From: Cunninghamia lanceolata
Lineage: Eukaryota; Streptophyta; Pinopsida; Cupressales; Cupressaceae
Direction: 5' to 3'
Length of the DNA: 64,000 bases
Assembly: GCA_027924645.1 (NCBI GenBank)
Contig: BSBN01000254.1
Coordinates: 11,798,001-11,862,000 of the forward strand
The notes under the pieces are model-generated. The model did not search any database. It had not been told where the DNA came from and saw nothing but the letters and a program-made list of their open reading frames with translations. Below, piece after piece: positions 9,692 to 20,942 of the stretch. Numbering within the stretch: the stretch's first letter is position 1; the number at the start of each line of letters is the position of its first letter. A program made the translations under genes and the position numbers.

Positions 9692-11767
9692 TGTATCGAA
9701 GCATGAAGAAGTGGAACAAAAGAACCAATGCTATTGAGAAACACTAATATCAAGAATGCTTCGGAGTATCATGATAACCTAATCTCCAATCTTGTCGATA
9801 TACTGATGGGCAAGATATAACCCTAATATCGGGTAGATATAGCTTATCAGCAAGAGTCATATTATGGTCTCCTGGTCATACGAATATCAATTAGAAATGT
9901 GGAGATTACCATGGAGGTTAACATCATATATTTAGTGAATGAAACCATATGAAATGAAAATTCATTGAAATAATGACAAAAGCATTTATCAGGTAGACAA
10001 TAGCTATCAGAGTGAACAATTTCCTGGTTTTCGATAGCCCGATGGAGGAATAAACTAAGCAATCGATTGGAGAATATGGTATCAACAGGACAAAAAGGAA
10101 GTCTCTCCGATATGCTGGTATTAATTAAGATAAGCGAGATAGTTACAAATATTAATATGATAGTCCTTCTAATGTGTGACAAAGGAAATCTTAAAAGATC
10201 ATATCAAGAGAAGTTTGCAAAACTAGAGTAAATATTTTTACAAATCAAATGAGAGTTCATTGAAACCATATTAATATAAAGAAAAAATTATTAAAATAAT
10301 CATGGCATAAGTATTGTTTTGGGACACACATTTTACCCATGATGTAAAATATTTTCACCGAAGTATGAAATATTTTCATCAAGGATAATATAAGGTAGAT
10401 AATTATTTTGCCCAAGGAGAGATTCTTAAAACATTTTTCATTTTGAGAAAAATATTTCTAAGGAATTAACCAAGTAGGTAATTGTTTTACCTAAAGAATG
10501 TAATAAACAGTGAAATATTTTCACCGAAGAGGGATAACCATTTTTACTCAAATGAATATATTTTATCAAATAAAGGTGTAAAAGGGAAAGGGAATAAAGA
10601 CTAAGGTATTGTGAAATACCTTAATTTTTAGGAGTGCCTCGAGAAAGTTTAAATTAATTTTTTTATGAAGAGATATACTGAGAGTGAAGGGTCACAACCC
10701 TAAAAATATGCAGTATAAATGGGAGATGAGATCAAGCAAAGAATGAGGAGGAGATTAGAAACAACATCATGATAAGAAGTAGGAGTTAGATAATAGGAGG
10801 GATTGATCAATTGCCAAAATAAAACATTATGCTGTATATTGTAAAATCTTTTGAAATTGTATAATGGAGAAATATGCATAAATTGATGATTTAATATTGG
10901 TGTCTATTGTTTGTTGAGCTAAACAATTATTTGGTTGTCTCCACATTATTATTTCTCTGTTATTTGAACCTGAGTTTCAAAGTTGATATTTCAGTTTCAT
11001 CGAGACACACTTGTTGTTTCCATGTAATTGAATAAATTAGTTTCCATTAAAGAATTAAAATCCTTTTGATTGATTACAGTAACTTAATAGTAACATTTGG
11101 ATCAATAAGAAGAGCCATATAACTGACAAGATTGCCATACTATCTCCAACTCGATATTGTCTTGTTATTCAAATTAAGGATCTGCTCCATTTGTCAATAC
11201 ACACTTGTTGTCATTATGTGATTCTATTGATTGGTTCCTTCAAGCAAGGATTAAAAATCCTTACAACAAGTCATAGTAACCTAGTAGGATCGAGTGGATC
11301 AATAAGTAGAGTCTGTCAGTTACATTCTTGCACGTTTATACAAGGTATATGCCAAACAATTAGAATTGTAACCAGTAAGTAAATCATATATCATATACAC
11401 CTTGACTCCATTAGCCCAATAGAAATAGACACTGGTCATACCAATTCTACTCTAGGATTCCATAAAATCTTATTCAAATAATTACATCTTAGATTTTAGT
11501 ATTGGGAGTAGAATTAGTTTGCAAGCTTTCATCTATTCCACACTTTATGCCATTGTGAGCAGATACCTAAATTCATTTAAGACATACATTCCTTTTATCT
11601 GCTTTGTCTTTCAAGGTTGACTCACCTAAGTTTAGCAGAGCTTGAAGTGTAGGGAGTCATCAACCATTTAGGTTAACTCTATTAGTTGGTTCAAAAATGT
11701 TGCAAGTCTGATCATAGAGCTTGGCATCCTCTTAGGGCTTGAAACCTGTATTTTTGAGACCCAACAG
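9692..11767. other. Noncoding AT-rich region with degenerate repeats
   Basis: No coding region is supported. A palindromic motif of the form TGAAATATTTTCA occurs three times (about 10344-10358, 10365-10379, 10510-10524). A TATA-like box followed by a purine-rich leader lies near 10710. Two diverged copies of a block of about 110 bp lie near 10995-11115 and 11200-11315, each ending in TGGATCAATAAG. The TATA box and leader would suit an old LTR, and part of this region may be the upstream end of the Gypsy A 5' LTR, but I cannot place LTR ends. Confidence 0.35.
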
Positions 11768-12075
11768 CTAGTACCACTATTTTGTCATTTCATATTTTTC
11801 TTTATAGAATACTTACTAATTTTGATAGACAGATGCATGTTGCAGTTTATAAATTTGCTTTGAGTAATTTACTGTTCAATCATGTTTCTAGGATTCTTTG
11901 AATTCATTTAGTAAGAAGATAGATCAATCTCTTTAAATTAGTAAAAGTCATTAGAATTAGCTAGAGAAAACTAGTAACTGTAGAATCCCTAATTGCAGAT
12001 AGATGAGGACACAACCCTATATTTTACCATCTGAAATATGACTAAATAATGAGGTACAATGACCCTTCTCTTTTT
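11768..12075 (+). repeat. Gypsy A 5' LTR, recognisable 3' portion
   Basis: This stretch aligns with about 30046-30347 at roughly 90 percent by eye, including GATAGACAGATGCATGTTGC and GCTAGAGAAAA. It ends directly before the PBS. Upstream of 11768 the match to the region before 30046 is lost, so the 5' LTR is either truncated or strongly rearranged. Confidence 0.6.
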
Positions 12076-12093
12076 TGGCACCATTGCCAAGGA
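12076..12093 (+). promoter_or_regulatory. Gypsy A primer binding site (tRNA-Asp type)
   Basis: TGGCACCATTGCCAAGGA resembles the TGGCGCCGTTGCCGGGGA site of Athila-type elements, with four G-to-A changes as expected from cytosine deamination on the other strand. It lies right after the LTR end and before gag. Confidence 0.7.
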
Positions 12094-12218
12094 CTATTGT
12101 GTTAATTAGGGAAACTTAGTTAAACAATTTTTAGGTTAGATCTGTATGGTTAGAGCTAGAGATTCAAAAGGAAGATACATAAAATAGACACCCCATCAAA
12201 AAACTATAGGAGAAAGCA

Positions 12219-13380
12219 ATGGGTTGGTACAAGATCTTCTTGAAGAAAGAAACCTAGAACCTACCTTGGAAGCTACACCTCAAATCAATAATCCCATAGA
12301 TCCTCCATATATTCCACTCACTAATTATACCCAAGAATTAGAACAAAAGTTTCAGGCTGATCCTTTGATAGAACCTAATTTCCTAGAACCTCAGAGAGAA
12401 GAACCAATACTAGACATGGATGATAATAATAATAATCATGAAGATGACGAAAATCAGGCTCCAAGAACCTTCTCATATCCCATTGTTCTGGGTGCTGGAG
12501 ACAATACTCCTATGAAAAATATTTCACCAGCACACTTGCCAAATTTTAGAGGTCTTTCTTCTGAGGATCCAAATGTAGTTTTCATTTGAATTCAAAGTGG
12601 TATGCCAAACTTATGATTATGGATCAGCTAACCAAATACACAAACTGTTCCCTTCAACTCGGAAAGATTCTACAATGAGATTGTTTATGAGTTTACCCCT
12701 AAACTCTATCAATTCTTGGGATAAGATGGAAATAGAGTTTTTTATGAAAATACCAAGATTATTGTTGAGTCAGTAATAAAAATGAGGAATTATTCAAAAT
12801 TAAACAAGGAGAGGAAGAAACCTTAGAGGACTATGTGGACATGTTTAATTTCGCCTTGAGAAGGTATGGTAAACCAGTAAATCACTCTTTGGCCAGAACC
12901 CTCTTTGTAAAAGGATTAGATAGAGAATCAAAACATGCATTAGATCTAATGGGAAAAAGAAATATCAACAAAATGGATATACCTGCTATAAAAGAACTCT
13001 GCAGGAACTATTCTAGAACCCAAGATGGAGTGAAATCATCCAAAACCTTCAAAGGGAATAATGAAATAGGACAGTTAATGGAAGAGATTGCAAATCTAAA
13101 AATAGATATTTTGGTCCAACTAAATACTACATTGGATGGGATTCAGGCAAAAACTAGAATAGTTGATCGAAATAGAACAACTGAACCACTCTCCATATAT
13201 TGTCCTAGGTGTAGAAATAAGCATTTGTTGAGAGAATGCCCTTTAGACAAATCAAAGATTTGTCAAATCTTTGACACGGAATATCCTACCAATCAATGTA
13301 GTCAGCTTCTAGCCCTAAAAATGTTGACTAAGAAGAATGTCGTCATAGAAGAAGAATTAAACTACATGGGACAAAAATAG
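12219..13380 (+). pseudogene. Gypsy A gag
   Basis: Two open parts (to 12589 and from about 12780) are joined by a frameshifted piece carrying a capsid-type motif (SLPLNSINSWDKM). The second part has the gag signature GEEETLEDYVDMFN, followed by TLFVKGLD and MGKRNINKM. Near its end there are degenerate Cys-rich zinc-finger residues (CPRCRNKHLLREC). The N-terminal part is acidic and Asn/Pro-rich. Gag would form the particle and bind RNA. The start is uncertain: an ATG at 12219 is out of frame with the main ORF, whose first usable codon is a TTG at 12224. Confidence 0.75.
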
Positions 13381-14225
13381 GCTGGAAATTTCCCTTATAA
13401 TTAGTATCCAAACCAACCTTCTTATAGGGGTCCTTCTAATCGGGGAAATAATCAATGGAATCCAACTTGGCATGGGCCTCAAAATAATCCTCCTTGGGTA
13501 TAGCAGGATTGGCCAAATCAACATTGGTAAAACCAAAATTGGCAAAATCAGCATTGGGGAAATCAACAATGGCCACCATAATTTGGATCAAAAAACATGC
13601 AACCTCAATGGGGTCCTCAACAGGGATAGAATCAACAATAACAGGGACAACCTAGATGTTTTCAACCTCAACAATAAAAATTACTAACTAGACCCTCCAA
13701 CACACAAGGTCAGTTACAAAATGAGCCAGTTAGCCAACCACCCTTACTAGTTTAGCCTATACCAAACCCATGAAATAAACAGGGAGTAGATGTTTACATT
13801 ATAGAGAAAGAAAACATGGTTGGTATTAAAGCTATATATCCAAATAATCTCCAACTACATTCTGGGAAAGCAGTCCCAAGACTATCTCCTCTAACTATAG
13901 TTGAAGTAACCAATGATGAGGAACCTGAAAATGCATCCACTCAACTTCCAGAGGAGATTACTACCGAAAAAATGATAAAAGAATCATCCTTGGATAACTC
14001 TAGAGGTTTTCCTAAAAGACTGACTCTGGAGAACATTCCTAGACATACTTCTGATAAAATCTCTGGAGATGGAAAAACTAGCACCATACCTAGAACGGCT
14101 CAAATGACATGTTCCCTAGAAAAAGATCTTACAAAAACAAGTCCAATCTTACCTAGAATCAAAAATTTTAAAAGAAATCAAGGAGCTAAACATTGAAATT
14201 GCTCTCCTCTAAGCAATCAAAGATG
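13381..14225 (+). pseudogene. Gypsy A gag tail and gag-protease linker
   Basis: In the gag frame, with stops, 13390-13700 encodes an Asn/Gln/Pro/Trp-rich tail with repeated NQNWQNQHW-type units, encoded by degenerate 18-bp repeats at about 13510-13580. A second open stretch (13816-14196) is Ser/Thr/Lys-rich without a recognised domain and probably links gag to protease. Confidence 0.55.
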
Positions 14226-14692
14226 TACCAGAACTGAATCAATTCATTAAACAACATTGTGTCAAAACACAGGCAAGAAGAAAAATTCCTTCCACAATCC
14301 AGGTGGAAGGGAAAGTAGTAGATCTATTTATGGGAGAAATACTCCTCCCAAAATATGGAGACCTTGGAAATCCTGTCATAACTATTTTCATCTCAGGGGT
14401 AGAAATTTCAAATGTTTAGGTTGATTTGGGAGCAGTAGTTAATGTGATGACATTTCATACAATGGACAAACTAGCTCTATCAGGTATCCAATCCACAACT
14501 ACAATCCTTCAACTTGCTGACCAATTAGTAGCTATTCTAAAAGGAGTAATTACTAATGTACCAGTTGTGATAGAATCATGGGAATTTCTAGTAGACTTCC
14601 TGATATTAGAATTGAGAAAACAGAGAAATGCTTATCCACTAATTTTAGGAAGACCATGGCTGGCTCCAATAGTAAAAACTATTGATTGTTGA
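14226..14692 (+). pseudogene. Gypsy A aspartic protease
   Basis: The region reads IPSTIQVEGKVVDLF, then the active-site area VDLGAVVNVM, and near the end ILGRPWL, the usual flap-side motif of Gypsy proteases. The active-site triplet is D-L-G instead of D-S/T-G, and an in-frame TAG lies just before it. The enzyme would be inactive. Confidence 0.75.
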
Positions 14693-14701
14693 ACTAGGTA
14701 T

Positions 14702-15179
14702 ATGGTCATTTCTAATGGGATAGATTTGAAGAAAATATCTCTGTATCCTCCAACTAAACCATCAATACATTATACAGGAAGAGTATGGGTGGATGAACTA
14801 GATAACAATGACAACAGTGCCTTAGTAGCTATGGTAACCATCAAGGAACATTTGGGAGAGTTGGAAGAAGAAATCTACTATGATACAATAGAAGACATTA
14901 CCCACATCCTAATCAATGAGGATGTGATGGAGCTTGCCCAAGATTCTAGGAGAGAAATTCTTACTTCTACTCATTATACCCTAGCAACTATCATTCCTTG
15001 TGGGGAGACCTTTTACTGAGACTTAGCCACATTCTACATGTTGCTTTCACATTCTTGTCCCCTCAATACCATGACTCTAGTGTATGGATTAACTACATCC
15101 ATGGATCAAATCACAAAACAGGTCATGATTTTACCAGAAAAAACACTTAACATCAATACTCAGTTAACAACAAATTAGG
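14702..15179 (+). pseudogene. Gypsy A protease-RT linker
   Basis: An acidic open stretch of 105 codons (14702-15019), followed by a broken stretch. No catalytic motif is seen. The position between protease and RT is that of the usual variable linker. Confidence 0.5.
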
Positions 15180-16700
15180 AAGAAAAACTTATCCAACTTC
15201 TGATTTCCCATTCAATAGCTTTTGCTTGGGAATACCAATATATGAAGGACATCCCTCCTAAGATCTGTACCCATCATATATACTTTAAGGATATTAAACC
15301 TATCAGACAACCCCAGAGAAGATTGAATCCTGCTTTAAAAGACATTGTTAAGACTGAAATAGAAAAATTACTACAAGTAGGGTTTATATATCCAATCTCA
15401 GACAGTCAATGGGTCTCACCCCTAGTCATAGTGCCTAAAATTAATGGGAAATGGATGGTGTGTATTGACTATAGGGAGCTAAACAAAGCTACAAAAAATG
15501 ACTACTTTCCCTTACCATTCATTGACCAAGTGTTGGACAACCTTACTGGGAGAAAGTATTTTTGTTTCCTCGATGGGTTCAATGGATATAAACAAATTCA
15601 AGTAGCACCTAAAGATTAGGACAAAACCACTTTCACCTACTCTTGGGGAACGTTTTCTTAGAAATTTCTTCTATTTGGACTATGTAATGCCTCAACAACA
15701 TTTCAGAGGCTTGTTTTAGCCATTTTTGCTTAACTAGCTAATGAATGCATGGAGGTCTATATGGATGACTTTACTGTGTATGGGGATAATTTTGAAGAAT
15801 CTCTCACAAACCTTGAGAAAGTATTGAAATGCTGTGAGAAAAATCAATTATTCCTTAGCCATGAAAAGTGCTTCATGATGGTAGAGGAAGGAATTGTATT
15901 GGGACACCACATTTCAGCAAATGGGATCAAAGTAGATCAAAACAAGATAGAAGTGATCACATAGTTGCCTTCACCTAAAAATCAGACAGATGTTAGAAGT
16001 TTTATGGGTCATGCAGGCTACTATAGGAGATTTATAGAAAATTTCAATAGAATAGCTGGCCCCCTATTTACCCTGCCTAACAAAGACACATAATTTCTAT
16101 GGATAGAATACTATCAATCAGCATTTGAAACCTTGAAAGAGAAGCTTACTATCACACCAGTTTTGAGAGGACCTAATTGGACTTTACCATTTCACATACA
16201 AAGTGATGCTTCAAATGAGTCCATTGGGGCAGTTTTAGGACAAAAGGAGGAATGAGAGAGTATGCATGCCATTTATTACATAGGCAAAAACCTTACCTCT
16301 GCAGAAAGAAATTACACCACAACTAAAAAAGAATTCTTGATAGTCATCTATGCTATAAACAAATTCAGGCATTATATCACTAGATATAAAATATTTGTAC
16401 ACACTGATCATGTGGCCATCAAGTACCTAATGAAAAAGCCATTAGTAGGTACAAGGATCATTAGGTGGTTATTGTTATTCCAGGAATTTGATATTACCAT
16501 AGTTGATAATCCAGGCAAGTTTAATTTGGTTGTTGATTTTCTGTCAAGATTGCATATAGGAGGAGAAAACCAACTAGTGGAGGACAGGTTCCCAGATGAA
16601 CATCTTTTTGCTATCTCCTCTACTATACGTTGGATTGCTGACATAGCTAATCTTTTAGCTATAGTCTTGTATCCATCCCATTTTACCTCAAAATAGAAAA
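15180..16700 (+). pseudogene. Gypsy A reverse transcriptase and RNase H
   Basis: RT motifs are in order: VGFIYPISDSQWVSPLVIVPK, then CIDYRELNKATKNDYFPLPF, FLDGFNGYKQI, LFGLCNASTTFQR, and the catalytic VYMDDFTVYG at about 15758. After a stop, RNase H follows with the DASNESIGAVLGQ strand, ERNYTTTKKEFL, and HTDHVAIKYL ending in VVDFLSRL near 16555. At least six stops interrupt the frame (for example after VAPKD, GTFS, EVIT and NKDT), several at positions where relatives have Gln or Trp. Confidence 0.85.
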
Positions 16701-17840
16701 AATGCTTAGTTAAGGAAAGATTATCTTATAAATGGTTAAATTGATTGCTATTTAAATGTGGTCCTAATTTCATTTTACGTAGGTGTTTGAAAACTGATGA
16801 AATTTTTGATGTATTGAGACCATGTCATGATGAACCATCTGGTGGGCATTACTCTTCTCACAGAACTATCCACAAGATCCTAGGAGCTGGTTATTACTAG
16901 CCCTCTTTTCATAAGGATACTAAGAAGTATGTGCAACACTGTGACCAGTACCAAAGGATGGGGCAACCAACCTTCACCCATGAGATGTTACTGCATCCTC
17001 AAGTAATGATGAAACTGTTTGAACAATGGGGTCTAGAGTTTGTGGGACCAATTTCTTCACCATCATCAGGCAAGGAGTATATTCTACTATGCACATATTA
17101 TGTGATGAAATGAGCTGAGGTTCAAGCATTGCAATTTGCACAAGAAGAAAAAGTTGTTGATTTCCTTTATACTAAGATTTTCTTAAGGTTTGGAGCCCCA
17201 AGATCCATAGTTTCAGATAGAGGACCTCAATTTACTTCACAAGTAATCATAGCATTCATGGATTTATATCAATTCACGCACAGAAAATCTTCACCTTACC
17301 ATCCTCAAGCCAATGGGCATGTAGAGATGACTAATAGGGAACTTGAAAATATTCTGACAAGGACAGTAGTAATGAATAGAAAAGATTGGGCTAACCGATT
17401 ACCTGCAGCAGTCTGGGCTTACAATACCACTTGGAAGTCCACAACAAAGTTCTCAACATATGAATAAGTTTATGGGAAAAAACCTATTCTATCTATATAA
17501 TTTGAACTCCAGACACTTAAAACTTTATTGGATATTGATCTACCATTGTCCATAGCCCAACAAAATAGAATTCTTCAGCTCAATGAGTTGGATGAAATCT
17601 AGACAGAGGCCATTCAACAAACAGAACTGGTTCAGTATCAAAGGAAGCAATGGCATGACCAACACATCAAGAGGAGGACATTTCAACAAGGTGATTGGGT
17701 TATTTTTTATGATTCTAAATTCGAGGAGTTCAAAGGGAAATTACAAACTCATTGGATGGGTCCTTATCAGATAAAGAAAGTTTTTGAAAATGGAATAGTA
17801 CTATTGGAGTTCCTATTGATGGAAGCACAGACACATTCTT
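16701..17840 (+). pseudogene. Gypsy A integrase
   Basis: The zinc-binding region is visible as HDEPSGGHYSSHRTIHKIL, then YVQHCDQYQRMG. The catalytic core shows LEFVGPISSPSSGKEYIL, IVSDRGPQFTS and SSPYHPQANGHVEMTNRELE, so two of the DDE residues and the Gypsy-type ANGHVE motif are recognisable. A C-terminal part (WHDQHIKRRTFQQGDWVIFY and KGKLQTHWMGPYQI) is of the GPY/F type. Stops at 16899, 17110 and 17467 break it. Confidence 0.85.
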
Positions 17841-18926
17841 AGTGAATGGCCACTGAATCAGACTCTATAAAAGGCCATCCACTAAAGAAGAGTTCCTCAA
17901 TGATTTATGCTTTGATACAAGGGGCACCTCCTCTATCATAGTTTTGGACTAGTTGAAAAAAAAAATAGAGGAAGATGGAAAACCTGTAAATGGCTATCTT
18001 TCTCAACTAAGGGAATTGGAAACCAGCAAATGGCGGTTCCTTCCTTCATGCCAGATGAGAATAATCAAGCTAAGGAGATGATCATGTGCTGGGAGTTACT
18101 CACACATGCCTCTGGCACTTTGTAGATTAGGAGCACCTCTAGTGCTTCACAAACTAGGAGCACCTCCGAGGCTCCACCAATAAATAGCTATTGATAACCA
18201 TAATAAATGGGAGTGGACCCACCTCTCCAGGAAATAAAGTAGAGACATCATTAGATGAGATCATGATGACTCATCCTCTACTTTATGGCAGGAACCAACA
18301 AAAAAATAAAGTGAACACACATCTCGAGAGATATAATTACTCTTGTTTGCACAAGTACTTAGAAAGACTACACTGACGTCACCCTGGATACATGGATTCT
18401 CGAACCACTTAGTGGGAATGATTGCAGGTTGCATGATAGTGAAGGTGATTGACATCATCTCAAGTCACAAAAAGCTACTCAGGTGCCACATCGCAGCCAG
18501 TCTCATCAACGCCGCAGCATCTCAGCCAAGTACATTGTGCCTCATCATTAAAAATGGTTCAGGTAATTCTATTCTAATTAAGCATTAATTAGAAACTATC
18601 TTGTCATTCTATTTTTGGGTGTCGTCATTATAACACGTGCTCCTACCATTATTTTCCTTTCCAAATTCATGCATGCCGCCATCTTTGTTGTACTATCACC
18701 ATGCTTATGGAGTATCCCATCACTCTGCTTCATTTATAACCACATAAGAACTCTAACTAATTTAAAGTTCTTTATCCATAGGCCTAAGCAAATAAATAAA
18801 TTGACATTATAATCCTCATTCAAAACTGTAACATACCCTGAAGAATAGAGTTAGCTAAAACAATTCTCCAGAGCCTACAGAGTGAGGAAGGATTGTAAGC
18901 ATAAAGGATAGGAAAACAATTTAGAA
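17841..18926 (+). other. Spacer between integrase and extra ORF of Gypsy A
   Basis: No coding signal stands out. Around 18115-18180 a short motif built on GGAGCACCTC recurs two to three times. The composition is more GC-rich near 18480-18540. Confidence 0.4.
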
Positions 18927-20937
18927 ATGGGGGTTAAGAAGAAATCAGAGCCAGAAAGTGCTACATGCCTTTTGCACGATGATGCTGCAACAGACATTTT
19001 GAGGAATGTAGGATGGTTGGAATTTTTGGAAAAAATTGAGGGGTTTCAAGAAGATATTGTCGATGAGTTCCTAAGAAACCTAAGGAACAATCAAACAGCT
19101 AGAAGGGGAGTTCAAATCAATCTCTTTGTAACCACTATCGGTCATATTTTTGGGTTTCCTGAACAAGATGAGAGGTTCTATCATCTGAAAACTTTATATG
19201 CTGATTTGATTAGGAATTTCTCTGTTGAAGTTGAACCTACAATACAATTGCATTTAAATAAAAATGAGGTTAAAGGAATTCTTAGTTCCTCACTTCCAAA
19301 CCCTTAGCAATCTGTAGCTACATGACGAATGAAATATTTGACATCTGATGGTAAATTTTCCTTAGTTTTAGGACCAATAATGAAAATGTTGATTTTTTTT
19401 AGGCATGCGAATGGACACCCTGAATTCAGCATAAACATTCCCAACTTTCTGTACTCTACCATTAGGGTAACTACCAAAAAAATATCAACAAAACAAGGGT
19501 CCTCTAAAACATCATTGCCTCATTTTTCTGATAGTTAAACACCACTTTCTGTCTCAAGTTGATGGGTAAGAATTATGGAAAACATTTCTTGAACAAAATC
19601 CCTAGGACAGAGAGTTAGAGAGGGCATTGGAAGAGGGTGAGGGTTCCTCTACCCAGCAAGAAGAAGAGACAGAACCTTCAACCTCCTCTATAGCTATTGA
19701 AAAAGGAAAGAAGTCCTCACTAGAGACAACTTCATCTGCAGCCCCTGTTTCTGATAAAAAGAAGAAAGGCAAAGAAATTAAAGAGCCTGCTCTTGAGAAA
19801 ACTCCATACATGACTCACTCAGCCAGGAGGAAGATGACTCTAGCTGAGGAATCTTTCCCTAAGGAACTAACAGGGGAGAGGTTAGCGCAAAAAGCAAAGA
19901 AAACCCCAAAGAAAGCTGACTCTAGAATATACTATTGGGCTGAAGAAGCATCGCATGATTTGGATGAGATCCCTCTAGTGAGAAAGAAAACACTGAGAGA
20001 AGTTTCCTTAGAACCATCTGTCCATATGGGTTCAAGACCAACTTTAGAACAATCTCCTGCTATGGAGACAGAACACAGGCAAACTTTTACTATTTCCTTA
20101 GATTCTAAGGATGAGATACCTACTCTAGAGGCACTCGCCCCACCTATACTATAGAGAAGCAAAAGAAAAAGGTAGCTCTCACAAACTGAGAAAGATACTA
20201 CTCTTCTAGGTGAAGTGCTTCTGGGTTTTAGAACTTCTGACAAGAAAGCTGGGCCTTCATTAGTGCCAGTACAAATAGACAAAACCCAAGAAGAACCTGA
20301 GGATAGGGAGGCTATAGGGAAAGATGAAACACAACAATTGGGTGCAGCTGACAGTGCCGAATAGATGGCTATGGAAGATCATGATGTGGAGCAAACATAA
20401 GAAGAAATAGGAACATTCTCTCACCCCTCTGATCAAGAGGATATTGAGATTTTAAAAGAGCAGTAACTATTGGAAGAAATTGATAATCTAAAAAGATTAC
20501 TTTAGGGGAAAAAACAAATTATTACTAACCTCAAAAAGGTCAGAATGGAAATAGAGATGGAGCAAAAACAAGTAATTAAAAAACTCTAAATAGAGCTCAA
20601 GAGTAAAGACCAAATAATTCAAGAGAGGGAAGTAGAACTGGAAGCCCAGAAGATAGAGACAACTAAAATCATGAAGGAAAAGGAGATAGAGGTAATACAA
20701 AGTATTTCTGATCTTACCAAGGCTAGAGATAATGGGCTCATAGTAATTGCAACATTAATTGATAAAGTACAAAGCCAAGATAAACTCTTGACTTGGGCCA
20801 ACAACAAAATAGATGATCAAGAGGAGTATATTCATGAGTTGGCTGGTCCAAGGGCAACGAGTGAACAGGAGGTACAAACAGATCCATATGTCGGTCCAAT
20901 CCCCATTGATATTCCTAAGGACTTATTTCATTGGGAA
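18927..20937 (+). pseudogene. Extra ORF downstream of Gypsy A integrase, first part
   Basis: Starts with an ATG and a basic N-terminus (MGVKKKSEPESA), then a folded-looking domain with NVGWLEFLEKIEGFQEDIV and INLFVTTIGHIFGFPEQDERFY. This resembles the poorly described plant-transposon protein domain found after integrase in Athila-like elements. A Ser/Glu/Lys-rich middle (19627-20150) and a long Glu/Lys/Ile-rich coiled coil (20400-20900) follow. Six or more stops interrupt it. Copia A has inserted after 20937-20942. The frame resumes at 27988 when Copia A and one target duplication are removed. The role is unknown. An envelope-like or nucleic-acid-binding role has been proposed for such ORFs, but I see no clear membrane segment or fusion motif. 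Confidence 0.65.
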
Positions 20938-20942
20938 AGGAG
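20938..20942. repeat. Left target-site duplication of Copia A (AGGAG)
   Basis: AGGAG directly precedes the LTR start TGTTATAAG and is repeated perfectly at 27983-27987. Confidence 0.88.

Noticed and set aside
15180..17470. Possible alternative genetic code with TAA and TAG read as Gln
   Set aside because: Many stops fall at Gln positions in Gypsy A and Copia A, but others fall at Trp, Arg or Lys sites, frameshifts accompany them, and Copia B of the same family uses Gln codons. Decay by cytosine deamination explains it.
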